Shown here piece by piece: positions 33,284-40,774 of a DNA stretch of 64,000 nucleotides. Where the stretch lies: contig CANAWG010000009.1 of NCBI GenBank assembly GCA_947365245.1, positions 1 to 64,000 on the forward strand, read 5' to 3'. Each line of letters starts with the position of its first letter. Position 1 is the first letter of the stretch. The notes beneath the pieces are model-generated. The model did not search any database. It was not told the origin of the DNA and saw only the letters and a list, made by a program, of their open reading frames with translations. The position numbers and the translations under genes were made by a program. Source of the DNA: an uncultured Oscillibacter sp. Its GTDB lineage: Bacteria > Bacillota > Clostridia > Oscillospirales > Oscillospiraceae.

Positions 33284-33687
33284 AGCTTGGCCACCTGGAG
33301 ATGGTGGGCACCCTGGTTCATCAGCTGACCCGGAACCTGACGGAGGAGCAGATTCGGACCTCCGGATTTGACACTTACTTTGTGGACCACACCACCGGCG
33401 TCTTTCCCCAGTTCGCCTCCGGCTACCCCTGGTCCGCCTCTACCATGCAGGTCACCGGCGACGTCATCGCTGATCTGACAGAGGATCTGGCGGCGGAGCA
33501 GAAAGCCCGTGTGACCTACGACAACATCCTGCGCCTGAGCGATGACCCGGACGTCAACGATGTTATCCGGTTCCTCCGGGCCCGGGAAATCGTCCACTTC
33601 CAGCGCTTTGGCGAGGGACTGCGGCTGGCCAAGGACAAGATGAATGAGAAGAACGTCTACTATATGAATCCTGCGTTCGACAAGTGA
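33274..33687 (+). CDS. cotJC: CotJC, 3' segment beyond the element
   Basis: 137 codons: GTEELGHLEMVGTLVHQLTRNLT, FDTYFVDHTTGVFPQFASGYPW, DLTEDLAAEQKARVTYDNILRL, RFLRAREIVHFQRFGEGL. This is the metal-binding four-helix core of CotJC and continues the 5' half at 20759-20946 without missing or repeated residues. No ribosome site serves it in place; an ATG at 33220 would add 18 element-encoded residues. It is expected to be expressed only after the element leaves. Confidence 0.93.
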   Translation, partial: GTEELGHLEMVGTLVHQLTRNLTEEQIRTSGFDTYFVDHTTGVFPQFASGYPWSASTMQVTGDVIADLTEDLAAEQKARVTYDNILRLSDDPDVNDVIRFLRAREIVHFQRFGEGLRLAKDKMNEKNVYYMNPAFDK

Positions 33688-33724
33688 GATTTTCCCCTGC
33701 TGCGACCTGCAGGGAAATTGTCAA

Positions 33725-33756
33725 GGCAGGGACGGCATTGCCGTCCCTGCCTTTTT
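33725..33756 (+). terminator. Terminator of the cotJ operon
   Basis: Perfect 12-bp stem (33725-33736 with 33740-33751), 3-nt loop, TTTTT. Confidence 0.93.
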
Positions 33757-33760
33757 GTAT

Positions 33761-33787
33761 AAAGAAAGGGAGCGCCGAAGCGCTCCC
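33761..33787 (-). terminator. Terminator of fba
   Basis: Minus strand GGGAGCGC-TTCG-GCGCTCCC (33768-33787) followed by TTTCTTT (33761-33767). Confidence 0.9.
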
Positions 33788-33806
33788 CTTTGAAAGACAG
33801 GACCTA

Positions 33807-34775
33807 TCAGGCCTTGCCGGCGCAGCCCAGCACGTCCACCAGCTTGTGGCGAACGGTCTCCTTGATATTGGCCCGGGCGGGCTTGAGGTACTCACGGGGA
33901 TCAAACTTGTCGGGGTGCTCATCGAAGAACTGCCGGATGGTGCCGGTCATGGTCAGGCGCAGGTCGGAGTCGATGTTGATCTTGCACACGGCGCTCTTGG
34001 CAGCCTCACGCAGCTGCTCCTCGGGGATGCCCACAGCATCAGGCATCTTGCCGCCGTGGCTGTTCACCATCTTCACATACTCCTGAGGCACGCTGGAGGA
34101 GCCGTGGAGCACGATGGGGAACTCAGGCAGACGCTTGACGATCTCTTCCAGGATGTCGAAGCGCAGCGGGGGCGGCACCAGGATGCCCTTTTCGTTGCGG
34201 GTGCACTGCTCGGGCTTGAACTTGAAAGCGCCGTGGCTTGTACCGATGGCAATGGCCAGGGAGTCGCAGCCAGTCTTGGAGACGAACTCCTCCACCTCTT
34301 CGGGGCGGGTGTAGTGGGACTGCTCAGCGGAGACCTTGACCTCGTCCTCCACGCCGGCCAGGGCGCCCAGCTCGGCCTCGACGACGACGCCGTGGTCATG
34401 GGCATACTCCACGACCTTTTTGGTAATCTCAATGTTCTCGGCAAAAGGCTTGGAGCTGGCGTCGATCATGACGGAGGTGAAGCCGTCGTCGATGCAGCTC
34501 TTGCAGGTCTCAAAGGTGTCGCCGTGGTCCAGGTGCAGCACGATGGGGATCTCCGGGCACTCAATGACAGCGGCCTCCACCAGCTTCACAAGATACGTGC
34601 GGTTGGCGTAGGCGCGGGCGCCCTTGGAAACCTGGAGAATCACGGGGGCTTTCTCCTCGCGGCAGGCCTCGGTAATGCCCTGGATGATCTCCATGTTGTT
34701 GACGTTGAAAGCGCCGATGGCGTAACCGCCGTGATAGGCTTTCTTAAACATCTCGGTAGAAGTGACCAGTGCCAT
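33807..34775 (-). CDS. fba: Class II fructose-1,6-bisphosphate aldolase
   Basis: Zinc-dependent glycolytic aldolase (FBP to DHAP plus GAP). 322 residues from ATG 34775, 9 nt after GGAG; an ATG at 34784 abuts the site. Motifs: AFNVNNMEI, IVLHLDHGD with catalytic Asp83 and zinc ligand His84, MIDASSKPF, VEAELGALAG, LAIAIGTSHG, LHGSSS and NIDSDLR. Divergent from the phosphofructokinase gene, so two consecutive glycolytic steps share one control region. Confidence 0.96.
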   Translation of the reverse strand: MALVTSTEMFKKAYHGGYAIGAFNVNNMEIIQGITEACREEKAPVILQVSKGARAYANRTYLVKLVEAAVIECPEIPIVLHLDHGDTFETCKSCIDDGFTSVMIDASSKPFAENIEITKKVVEYAHDHGVVVEAELGALAGVEDEVKVSAEQSHYTRPEEVEEFVSKTGCDSLAIAIGTSHGAFKFKPEQCTRNEKGILVPPPLRFDILEEIVKRLPEFPIVLHGSSSVPQEYVKMVNSHGGKMPDAVGIPEEQLREAAKSAVCKINIDSDLRLTMTGTIRQFFDEHPDKFDPREYLKPARANIKETVRHKLVDVLGCAGKA

Positions 34776-34895
34776 AACAATCATCTCCTCAATTTTATCG
34801 CGTCCGCCTCCCCCCTCCTGCCCCGCGGGAGATACGCTCCCCCGCCAAATTGTAAAATGCAGGATTTGGAAAGGCGAAAACGTTTTTCTCCCTAG

Positions 34896-34923
34896 ATAAT
34901 ATCACAAAAAAATTAAAATGCAA
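34896..34923 (-). promoter_or_regulatory. Promoter of fba
   Basis: Minus strand TTGCAT (34918-34923), 16-nt spacer, TATTAT (34896-34901). Its -35 adjoins the -35 of the divergent pfp promoter. Confidence 0.6.
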
Positions 34924-34926
34924 GTA

Positions 34927-34955
34927 TTTACAATTCTTTTTTTCAATGATATGAT
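34927..34955 (+). promoter_or_regulatory. Promoter of the phosphofructokinase gene
   Basis: TTTACA (34927-34932), 17-nt spacer, TATGAT (34950-34955), about 63 nt before the ATG. Confidence 0.65.
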
Positions 34956-35018
34956 AAATCCTGCCATTGATGATTGACTGCCATCGGGAGCAGCAAAAAT
35001 GATTAGGAGGTTTTTCCC

Positions 35019-36257
35019 ATGAGTGAATTGAAAGGCGCCTGCATCTTCGGCCAGTCCGGGGGCCCCACTTCGGTCATCAACGCCAGCGCCTACGGCGTGA
35101 TCAGCACCGCTTTGAAGAATCCCAACATCACCCGGGTCCTGGGCGCGGAGCACGGCATCAAGGGCGTTTTGAACGACCGCCTGTTTGACATGGGCCAGGA
35201 GGATCCCGCCGAGCTGGAGCTGCTGAAGTACACCCCCTCCTCCGCCCTGGGCTCCTGCCGCTACAAGATCGCGGACCCGGACGTGGACGACACCGACTAC
35301 AAGCGGATCCTGGAGATCTTCAAGAAGTACGACGTCCGCTACTTCTTCTACAACGGCGGCAACGACTCCATGGACACCTGCAACAAGATCAGCAAGTATA
35401 TGCAGAAAGTGGGCTATGAGTGCCGGGTCATGGGCGTGCCCAAGACCATCGACAACGACCTCTTCGGCACCGACCACTGCCCCGGCTTCGCCTCCGCGGC
35501 CAAGTATATCGCCACCTCCTGCATGGAGGTCTACCAGGACGCCCGGGTCTATGACACCGGCATGGTCTGCGTCGTGGAGATCATGGGCCGCCACGCCGGC
35601 TGGCTGGCCGGCGCCGCCGCCCTGGCCACAGCTTACGGCGCGGGTCCCGACCTGATCTACCTCCCCGAGGTGGACTTCGACATGGAGCAGTTCCTCAGCG
35701 ACGTGGACCGGATCTACAAGGAGAAGGGCAACTGCATGGTGGCCGTGTCCGAGGGCATCCACTACGCCGACGGCTCCTTTGTCTCCGAGGCCAAGACCTC
35801 CGCCACCGACGGCTTTGGCCACGCCCAGCTGGGCGGTCTGGCCGCCACTCTGGCCGAGGCCTGCAAGCAGAAGACCGGCGCCAAGGTCCGAGGCATCGAG
35901 CTGAGCCTCCTCCAGCGCTGCGGCGCGCACCTGGCCTCTGAGACCGACATCGAGGAGAGCTTCATGTCCGGCAAGGCCGCCGTAGAGAACGCCGTGGCCG
36001 GCATCACCGACAAGATGGTGGGCTTTGAGCGCAGCTATGAGGGCGGCCAGTACGTCTGCAAGACCAAGCTGCTGGGCCTCACCGACGTGGCCAACACCGA
36101 GAAGAAAGTGCCCCTGGAGTGGATCAACGAGACCCACAACGGCGTGAAGAAAGAATTTGTCGACTACGCCCTGCCCCTGATTCAGGGCGAGCCGAAGCTG
36201 CCCAAGCAGGACTCCCTGCCCCGGTTTGCAAAGCTGAAAAAGGTTCTGGCGAAGTAA
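35019..36257 (+). CDS. pfp: Pyrophosphate-type 6-phosphofructokinase
   Basis: 412 residues. N-terminal GQSGGPTSVINAS, then YNGGNDSMDT at 112-120 and PKTIDND at 141-147. Asp116 in place of the ATP-enzyme Gly, and Lys142 in PKTIDND (PGTIDND in ATP enzymes), predict pyrophosphate as phosphoryl donor, as in many anaerobes; the reaction is then reversible. The site reads GGND where many relatives have GGDD. MGRHAGWLA follows. Ribosome site ttaggaggtttttccc. Confidence 0.92.
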   Translation: MSELKGACIFGQSGGPTSVINASAYGVISTALKNPNITRVLGAEHGIKGVLNDRLFDMGQEDPAELELLKYTPSSALGSCRYKIADPDVDDTDYKRILEIFKKYDVRYFFYNGGNDSMDTCNKISKYMQKVGYECRVMGVPKTIDNDLFGTDHCPGFASAAKYIATSCMEVYQDARVYDTGMVCVVEIMGRHAGWLAGAAALATAYGAGPDLIYLPEVDFDMEQFLSDVDRIYKEKGNCMVAVSEGIHYADGSFVSEAKTSATDGFGHAQLGGLAATLAEACKQKTGAKVRGIELSLLQRCGAHLASETDIEESFMSGKAAVENAVAGITDKMVGFERSYEGGQYVCKTKLLGLTDVANTEKKVPLEWINETHNGVKKEFVDYALPLIQGEPKLPKQDSLPRFAKLKKVLAK

Positions 36258-36272
36258 TGCCAGTGCGGAAAG

Positions 36273-36306
36273 CAGCCCGACGGCCTTTTGGCCGCCGGGC
36301 TGTTTT
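36273..36306 (+). terminator. Terminator after pfp
   Basis: 13-bp stem with one A-C mismatch (36273-36285 with 36290-36302), TTTT loop, then TTTTA. Confidence 0.85.
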
Positions 36307-36327
36307 ATCCTCGCTTGCCGAGTTCCC

Positions 36328-37407
36328 TTATTTCTCAATGCCGGACCAGACCAGCCGCCATTGGCCGTCTTGACGGAGCAGCTCCATGGTGAGATAGTTG
36401 TAGCTCTCCCCCTCCGTCAGATTCAGCCGGTGCTTTACCGAGACCATGGCGGAAGACGGATCCTGGTCATTGTCCGGGGCATAGTCCACGGAGGCGACTG
36501 TAAGATCATCCCAGACATCCTCGCTGTATGCGTCCGCTTCGGCGTTTCCCGCCAGCAGGTCGGAGACGCCGGAGAGATCATTGGAAAAAAGCGCCGGGAA
36601 GAGGCGGTTCGCCGCCTCCCGGAGAGAGGCCATCCAGGCCGGCTCCACCTTGTTCGGAGAAATCACCCGGAAGCTGGAAACCATGTCCCGGAACCGTGCT
36701 CCCAGCCCCTCCTCCGCCTCCAGGAAGTAGCGGGCGGTGAGGACAAAGCTCCCGCCCTGTCCGTCGCTCACGAACCAGAGCTCCGCCTGCTCAGAGTCCC
36801 AGGCCGTGCCCGCGCTGGCCCGGAGATAGAGCGCATCCGGCAGAGGGGCGGACAAATCCTCCGCGGAGACCTCCCCATAGTGCTCTTTGGCGGCGTTCTC
36901 CGCGTCCGTCCGCGCCTCATCCGGCGCCGTGCCGGAGAGATGAAGGATATCCAGCCCGCACTCCGGAAAATTCTCCGGCAAAGAGCTGGTACTCCTGATA
37001 CTGTAAAGTCCACTCTCTTCACAAATTGTGAACTGCTCCTCATTGATGTAAATGAGGAAATCCACGGACGCCTCCTGGGATTGAGGAGCATAACTCAGCA
37101 GCCGCAGCGTCCCGATCTCGCCGCCCCGCTCCGGCAGGGAGAGCATCTGTCCGCCGGCGTCCGGTTTCCCGTTTCCCGACGGGGATTCCGTGCCGGGGGC
37201 CAGTGCCTCCGGGGGCTCCGCCGGCGCGCCGGTGGAGAGCTCTGTCCACAGCGGGAGCACACGGCTTGCAGTCAATACCAGCGCCAGACAGGCCGCCGCC
37301 GTCAGACAGTACCCGGGCCACCGGCTCCGGCGGGTCCGCTCGCTGCGGATAACCAGCTCCGGTTCCGCCTCGCCGATGGCGAGAAACAGCCGCTCCTGAT
37401 TCGTCAT
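36328..37407 (-). CDS. Membrane protein paired with an ECF sigma (probable anti-sigma)
   Basis: 359 residues from ATG 37407 (aggaggggttgtt). N-terminal cytoplasmic part (1-30), one transmembrane helix (about 32-50, YCLTAAACLALVLTASRVL), a Pro/Gly/Ser linker and a 260-residue extracytoplasmic domain without a recognised family. Its ATG overlaps the ECF sigma stop (ATGA), the usual arrangement for a sigma/anti-sigma pair. No zinc anti-sigma motif. Confidence 0.75.
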   Translation of the reverse strand: MTNQERLFLAIGEAEPELVIRSERTRRSRWPGYCLTAAACLALVLTASRVLPLWTELSTGAPAEPPEALAPGTESPSGNGKPDAGGQMLSLPERGGEIGTLRLLSYAPQSQEASVDFLIYINEEQFTICEESGLYSIRSTSSLPENFPECGLDILHLSGTAPDEARTDAENAAKEHYGEVSAEDLSAPLPDALYLRASAGTAWDSEQAELWFVSDGQGGSFVLTARYFLEAEEGLGARFRDMVSSFRVISPNKVEPAWMASLREAANRLFPALFSNDLSGVSDLLAGNAEADAYSEDVWDDLTVASVDYAPDNDQDPSSAMVSVKHRLNLTEGESYNYLTMELLRQDGQWRLVWSGIEK

Positions 37408-37958
37408 AACAACCCCTCCTTTTTCAAATGGCGCCGCAGCTTCTCCCGGCTGCGAAAGAGACTGGTCCGCACGGTGTTCTCCCGCATCCCGTACCGCCTG
37501 GCGATATCCGCCATGGGCTCCGTAAACCAATAGCGCCGCAGGAACACGCCGCACTCCCGCTCCGGCAGGGTGCCAAGGAAGCGGTTGATCTCCTTTCCCA
37601 GCTCCGCCGCCTCCAGGGTCCGGAGCGTATCGGCGGACGAGACGCACTCTGACAGCTCGTCCAGAACCAGGGGCAGCTCTCCCCCGCCCCGTTTTTCCGT
37701 CCGGGCCGCCCGCCAGCGGGTAAGGGCCAGATTCCGGGTGATCTTCCCCAGAAACGGGGCCAATAGGCCAGGGCGGTTCTCCGGCATGGCGTTCCAGGCA
37801 CCCAGCCAGGTGTCATTGACGCACTCCTCCGCGTCTCGCCGGTCCGGCAGGATGTTCCGGGCAATGGCCCGGCAGTAGCCGCCGTATTTTTCCCCGGTCT
37901 GCCGGATGGCCTCCGGGTCCCGGGACCAGTACAGCTCTACAATGGCATGGTCTTCCAT
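37404..37958 (-). CDS. ECF sigma factor
   Basis: 184 residues. Region 2 (YGGYCRAIARNILPDRRDAEECVNDTWLGAWNAMPENRPG, FLGKITRNLALTRWR) and region 4 (RECGVFLRRYWFTEPMADIARRYGMRENTVRTSLFRSREKLRRHL). Typical of the DUF4179-associated ECF group in Clostridia. Ribosome site ggaaaggggagaacct. An ECF-type promoter 45 nt upstream suggests autoregulation. Confidence 0.9.
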   Translation of the reverse strand: MEDHAIVELYWSRDPEAIRQTGEKYGGYCRAIARNILPDRRDAEECVNDTWLGAWNAMPENRPGLLAPFLGKITRNLALTRWRAARTEKRGGGELPLVLDELSECVSSADTLRTLEAAELGKEINRFLGTLPERECGVFLRRYWFTEPMADIARRYGMRENTVRTSLFRSREKLRRHLKKEGLL

Positions 37959-38002
37959 AGGTTCTCCCCTTTCCTCCTTTTGCGAAAGAGCTCTTCACTG
38001 GT

Positions 38003-38037
38003 ATAGACGGGAAAAACGGACGGGTGTTCCCGTCTAT
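38003..38037 (-). promoter_or_regulatory. ECF-type promoter inside an 11-bp inverted repeat
   Basis: Minus strand GGGAAC (38026-38031), 16-nt spacer, CGTCTA (38004-38009), the GGAAC/CGTC form common to ECF sigmas. ATAGACGGGAA (38003-38013) and TTCCCGTCTAT (38027-38037) are exact inverted repeats, overlapping both boxes. Confidence 0.7.
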
Positions 38038-38049
38038 TTTCCGCCTGCG

Positions 38050-38082
38050 GAGAAAAGCCGTCCGCCGAAACGGCGGACGGCT
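38050..38082 (-). terminator. Terminator of coaX
   Basis: Minus strand 12-bp perfect stem (38071-38082 with 38056-38067), TTT loop, then a TTTTCT run to about 38050. Confidence 0.85.
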
Positions 38083-38092
38083 TCGGTTTCCG

Positions 38093-38863
38093 TCACTGAT
38101 TTTTCTGATAGATGGTCCAGAGCCCGTCCATCAGCAGGAATTTGTCGTACACAATGGGATTGCGGCAGTACCGCACGATCACCGGGGCGTTTCCGCCGGT
38201 GGCCACCACGCTGACCTCCTGCCCCGGGAACTCCTCCCGAATGCGGTCGATGATGCCGTCCAGCATCCCGGCGGTGCCGTAGACGATGCCGGAGCGCATA
38301 CAGTCCTCCGTGGTCTTTCCGATCAGGGATTTCGGGTGCTGAAGGGAGATGTCCGGCAGCTGGGCGGCCCGGCGGCTCAGGGCCTCCAGGGACACATTGA
38401 CGCCGGGCAGCAGCAGCCCGCCCTCGTAGTTCCGCCCCTGGGAGATGACGCCGATGGTGGTGGCGGTGCCCATGTCGATGGTGATGATGGGCGGGGAGAA
38501 CTTCTCCAGCGCCGCCACGGCGTCGGCCACGATGTCCGCCCCCACCTGGGTCTGGACCGTCAGACGGATGTTCAGCCCCGTCCTGACGCCGGGGCCCACC
38601 ACCATGGGCGGACGGCCCAGCAGCCGCGTCAGGGCCTTTTCCATCATGAAGTTCAGCGGCGGCACCACGCTGCATAGGATCGCGCCGCTGACCTGGGTGT
38701 AGTCGAAGCGGTACAGGGTGAACAGGTTCATCAGGTCCACGCTGATTTGGTCGGCGGTTTTCCGGCTGTCCGTGTCCAGGGAGGCCAGAAACCGCAGCTT
38801 CTTGCCCCTGTCAAACAATCCCACCGAGGTGTTGGAGTTGCCCACGTCAATGGCCAGCAGCAT
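38093..38863 (-). CDS. coaX: Type III pantothenate kinase
   Basis: First step of CoA synthesis. 256 residues from ATG 38863 (gggagagacctct); the frame is open upstream but the family starts at MLLAIDVGNSNTSVG. ASKHA-fold motifs: DVGNSNT (phosphate 1), the PGVRTGLNIR substrate loop near 98-110, IDMGTATT (phosphate 2), and VVATGG near the C-terminus. Type III enzymes need a monovalent cation and are not feedback-inhibited by CoA. Confidence 0.95.
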   Translation of the reverse strand: MLLAIDVGNSNTSVGLFDRGKKLRFLASLDTDSRKTADQISVDLMNLFTLYRFDYTQVSGAILCSVVPPLNFMMEKALTRLLGRPPMVVGPGVRTGLNIRLTVQTQVGADIVADAVAALEKFSPPIITIDMGTATTIGVISQGRNYEGGLLLPGVNVSLEALSRRAAQLPDISLQHPKSLIGKTTEDCMRSGIVYGTAGMLDGIIDRIREEFPGQEVSVVATGGNAPVIVRYCRNPIVYDKFLLMDGLWTIYQKNQ

Positions 38864-39030
38864 AGAGGTCTCTCCCTTCGTTTCCATCTTTTTACTATAT
38901 AGTATCACGAGTTGGGCCGCCTGGCAAGGGCGCGGAAAAAACCCCTTGCTTTCGTACGTTTGTTCCGGTATAATTGCATTGATAAATATAGAGAATAACA
39001 GCGTAGAAATATGGAAAGAAGGTACCGCCC

Positions 39031-39837
39031 GTGACGTATCGGACAACCTTGGCATCTCCCCTCGGTCCGCTGCTTCTGGCCTCCGACGGAACGTCCCTCA
39101 CCGGACTGTGGCTGGAGGGCCAGAAGTACTTTGCCGCCAAGCTGGACCCAAGCGCGAAGAGAGCACCGGAGCTTCCGGTATTCCGAGAGGCCGAACGCTG
39201 GCTGAGCGATTATTTCGCCGGAAACCGCCCCTCTTCCCTGCCGTCCCTGGCCCCCGCCGGAACCGCTTTTCAGCAGTCCGTTTGGAGGCGTCTGCTGGAG
39301 ATCCCCTACGGTCAGACCCGCACATACGGGACTCTGGCGGCGGAGCTGGGTTCCTCTCCCCGAGCGGTGGGGAGCGCGGTGGGCCGCAATCCCATCTCCA
39401 TTCTCATCCCCTGCCACCGCCTTATGGGCGCGGACGGCAGTCTGACGGGCTATGCCGGCGGCGTGGAGAGAAAGCAATTCCTGCTGGCACTGGAGCAGGC
39501 GGGACTGGAGCGGCGAAAAAAGGCAATGATTCTACCGGAGGCCTCCTCCACGCTTTCCTCTAAGCCCCAGGAACCGGAGCCGCCCGTCCCGGGAAAGTTC
39601 CCCTGTCCCTGCTGCGGGTACAGGACGTTTCCGGTTCCCAAAGAGGAGGCCATCGCCTATATCTGCCCCGTGTGCTTCTGGGAAAACGATGTGTTTGACC
39701 CCGGCGAGGACCAGCCCAGCGACGAGAACCGCGGCATGACCCTCCGCCAGGGCCGGGCCGCTTTCCGGCGGCTGGGCGCCGTCAGAGAAGATCTCCGGCA
39801 GTACGCGCGCAAGCCTCTGCCGGAAGAAATTCCATAG
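39031..39837 (+). CDS. ogt: O6-alkylguanine-DNA alkyltransferase fused to a CPCC zinc-like domain
   Basis: 268 residues in two parts. Residues 1-160 are a methylated-DNA--protein-cysteine methyltransferase: RTYGTLAAELGSSPRAVGSAVGRNP (helix-turn-helix), ILIPCHR with acceptor Cys128, and YAGGVERKQFLL. After a Pro/Glu-rich linker (170-188), residues 189-260 form a Cys-rich CPCC domain: PCPCCGYRTF, YICPVCFWEND, and DQPSDENRGMTLRQGRAAF. CPCC domains usually occur as short stand-alone proteins, so this fusion is unusual. GTG start after aagaaggtaccgccc. Confidence 0.88.
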   Translation: MTYRTTLASPLGPLLLASDGTSLTGLWLEGQKYFAAKLDPSAKRAPELPVFREAERWLSDYFAGNRPSSLPSLAPAGTAFQQSVWRRLLEIPYGQTRTYGTLAAELGSSPRAVGSAVGRNPISILIPCHRLMGADGSLTGYAGGVERKQFLLALEQAGLERRKKAMILPEASSTLSSKPQEPEPPVPGKFPCPCCGYRTFPVPKEEAIAYICPVCFWENDVFDPGEDQPSDENRGMTLRQGRAAFRRLGAVREDLRQYARKPLPEEIP

Positions 39838-39843
39838 AAAAGC

Positions 39844-39878
39844 GCCGTCCGGCGGCTCTCTCTGGCCCGCCGGACGGC
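39844..39878. terminator. Convergent hairpin between ogt and the OPRT-like gene
   Basis: Perfect 12-bp stem (39844-39855 with 39867-39878), 11-nt loop, no strong T run. Confidence 0.6.
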
Positions 39879-39914
39879 GTATGATTTCTCAAAGACGACT
39901 GCGGACAGTGGGTG

Positions 39915-40556
39915 TCAGAGCTTGGAGTAGCCGAAGTTGTCCACCACCGCGTCCACCTCCACGCCTTTCCGGCACAGCGGGCAGTCCTGGGGCGCGTAGC
40001 TGGCGTAATCCGGGAGGTCGTCGGTGTTAAAGAGGGACATCACAGGGATCCCCCGCACCTCCTTGACGTGGCTGTAGATCGAGGCGATTCCCGACACATT
40101 GCCGCCGTAGTACTCCACACAGCGGATGCCCTTTTCCACAGTGGTGCCGGTGGTGACGGAGGCCAGCAGAAGCAGGATGTTCTTGCCTTTCAGCATGGGA
40201 CGGGCGTTGTCCCGGAAAATCAGCCGGCCGTTGGAGCTGACATTCTCCCGGAGTAAGTAAATTTCCTTTCCCGCATTCACGGAGAGATATCCCCCCTGTG
40301 TCAGCCGGCGTGCCAGACACGTGCCGATCACACGGGTGCCGTCCATACACAGGATGGTATCCACCATGGTGTTGTTGGCCTCAAGACGCTGCCCCAGCTG
40401 CTGGGCGACGGCCTCCGCGCCCTGGAGACAGGACTGCTGGTGGGTAACGTCGATGAAGTAGTTGGTGTGACTGTGACGGGTGGCGAAATGGCCGCGGGCT
40501 ACGCGCAATGTAACGTCTCCAACGCAAACCGGGATATTGAAAAACTTGGGTTCCAT
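39915..40556 (-). CDS. Orotate-phosphoribosyltransferase-like protein with a degenerate PRPP site
   Basis: 213 residues. PRTase fold: ILCMDGTRVIGTCLARRL near residue 68, and NILLLLASVTTGTTVEKGI near 125 is the PRPP-loop position. The usual acidic pair before TTG (DD in most PRTases) is replaced by Ala-Ser, so catalysis may be lost or altered. The C-terminus adds DCPLCRKG, a CxxC not usual for OPRT. A regulatory or substrate-binding role is possible. Own promoter 60 nt upstream; ribosome site aaaaaggaggcagaccc. Confidence 0.75.
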   Translation of the reverse strand: MEPKFFNIPVCVGDVTLRVARGHFATRHSHTNYFIDVTHQQSCLQGAEAVAQQLGQRLEANNTMVDTILCMDGTRVIGTCLARRLTQGGYLSVNAGKEIYLLRENVSSNGRLIFRDNARPMLKGKNILLLLASVTTGTTVEKGIRCVEYYGGNVSGIASIYSHVKEVRGIPVMSLFNTDDLPDYASYAPQDCPLCRKGVEVDAVVDNFGYSKL

Positions 40557-40583
40557 GGGTCTGCCTCCTTTTTGTTCACAGGT

Positions 40584-40639
40584 GACGTATTTTACGTCCT
40601 TATTTGTCTATTATAGCACACACTTCCCTCTTCTGTCCA
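40584..40639 (-). promoter_or_regulatory. Promoter and small inverted repeat for the OPRT-like gene
   Basis: Minus strand TGGACA (40634-40639), 18-nt spacer, TATAAT (40610-40615). GACGTA-TTT-TACGTC (40584-40598) lies just downstream of the start site. Confidence 0.65.
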
Positions 40640-40730
40640 GAACATCCTGTAATTTTTAACCAAATAAATCTTTGGCATGGACTTTCTCCCCGGCGGTGTT
40701 CAACGGTTGTGAATACAGGTTCTTAGACGC

Positions 40731-40766
40731 AAAGACGGCGGACGCCTGTTTCCCGCGTCCGCCGTC
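40731..40766 (-). terminator. Terminator of spoIVA
   Basis: 12-bp perfect stem (40755-40766 with 40734-40745), then TTT on the minus strand. Confidence 0.75.
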
Positions 40767-40774
40767 TCACGTCT

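Noticed and set aside
33220-33687. Independent gene starting at ATG 33220
   Set aside because: The first 18 codons are element DNA without a ribosome site; the rest is the 3' half of cotJC.
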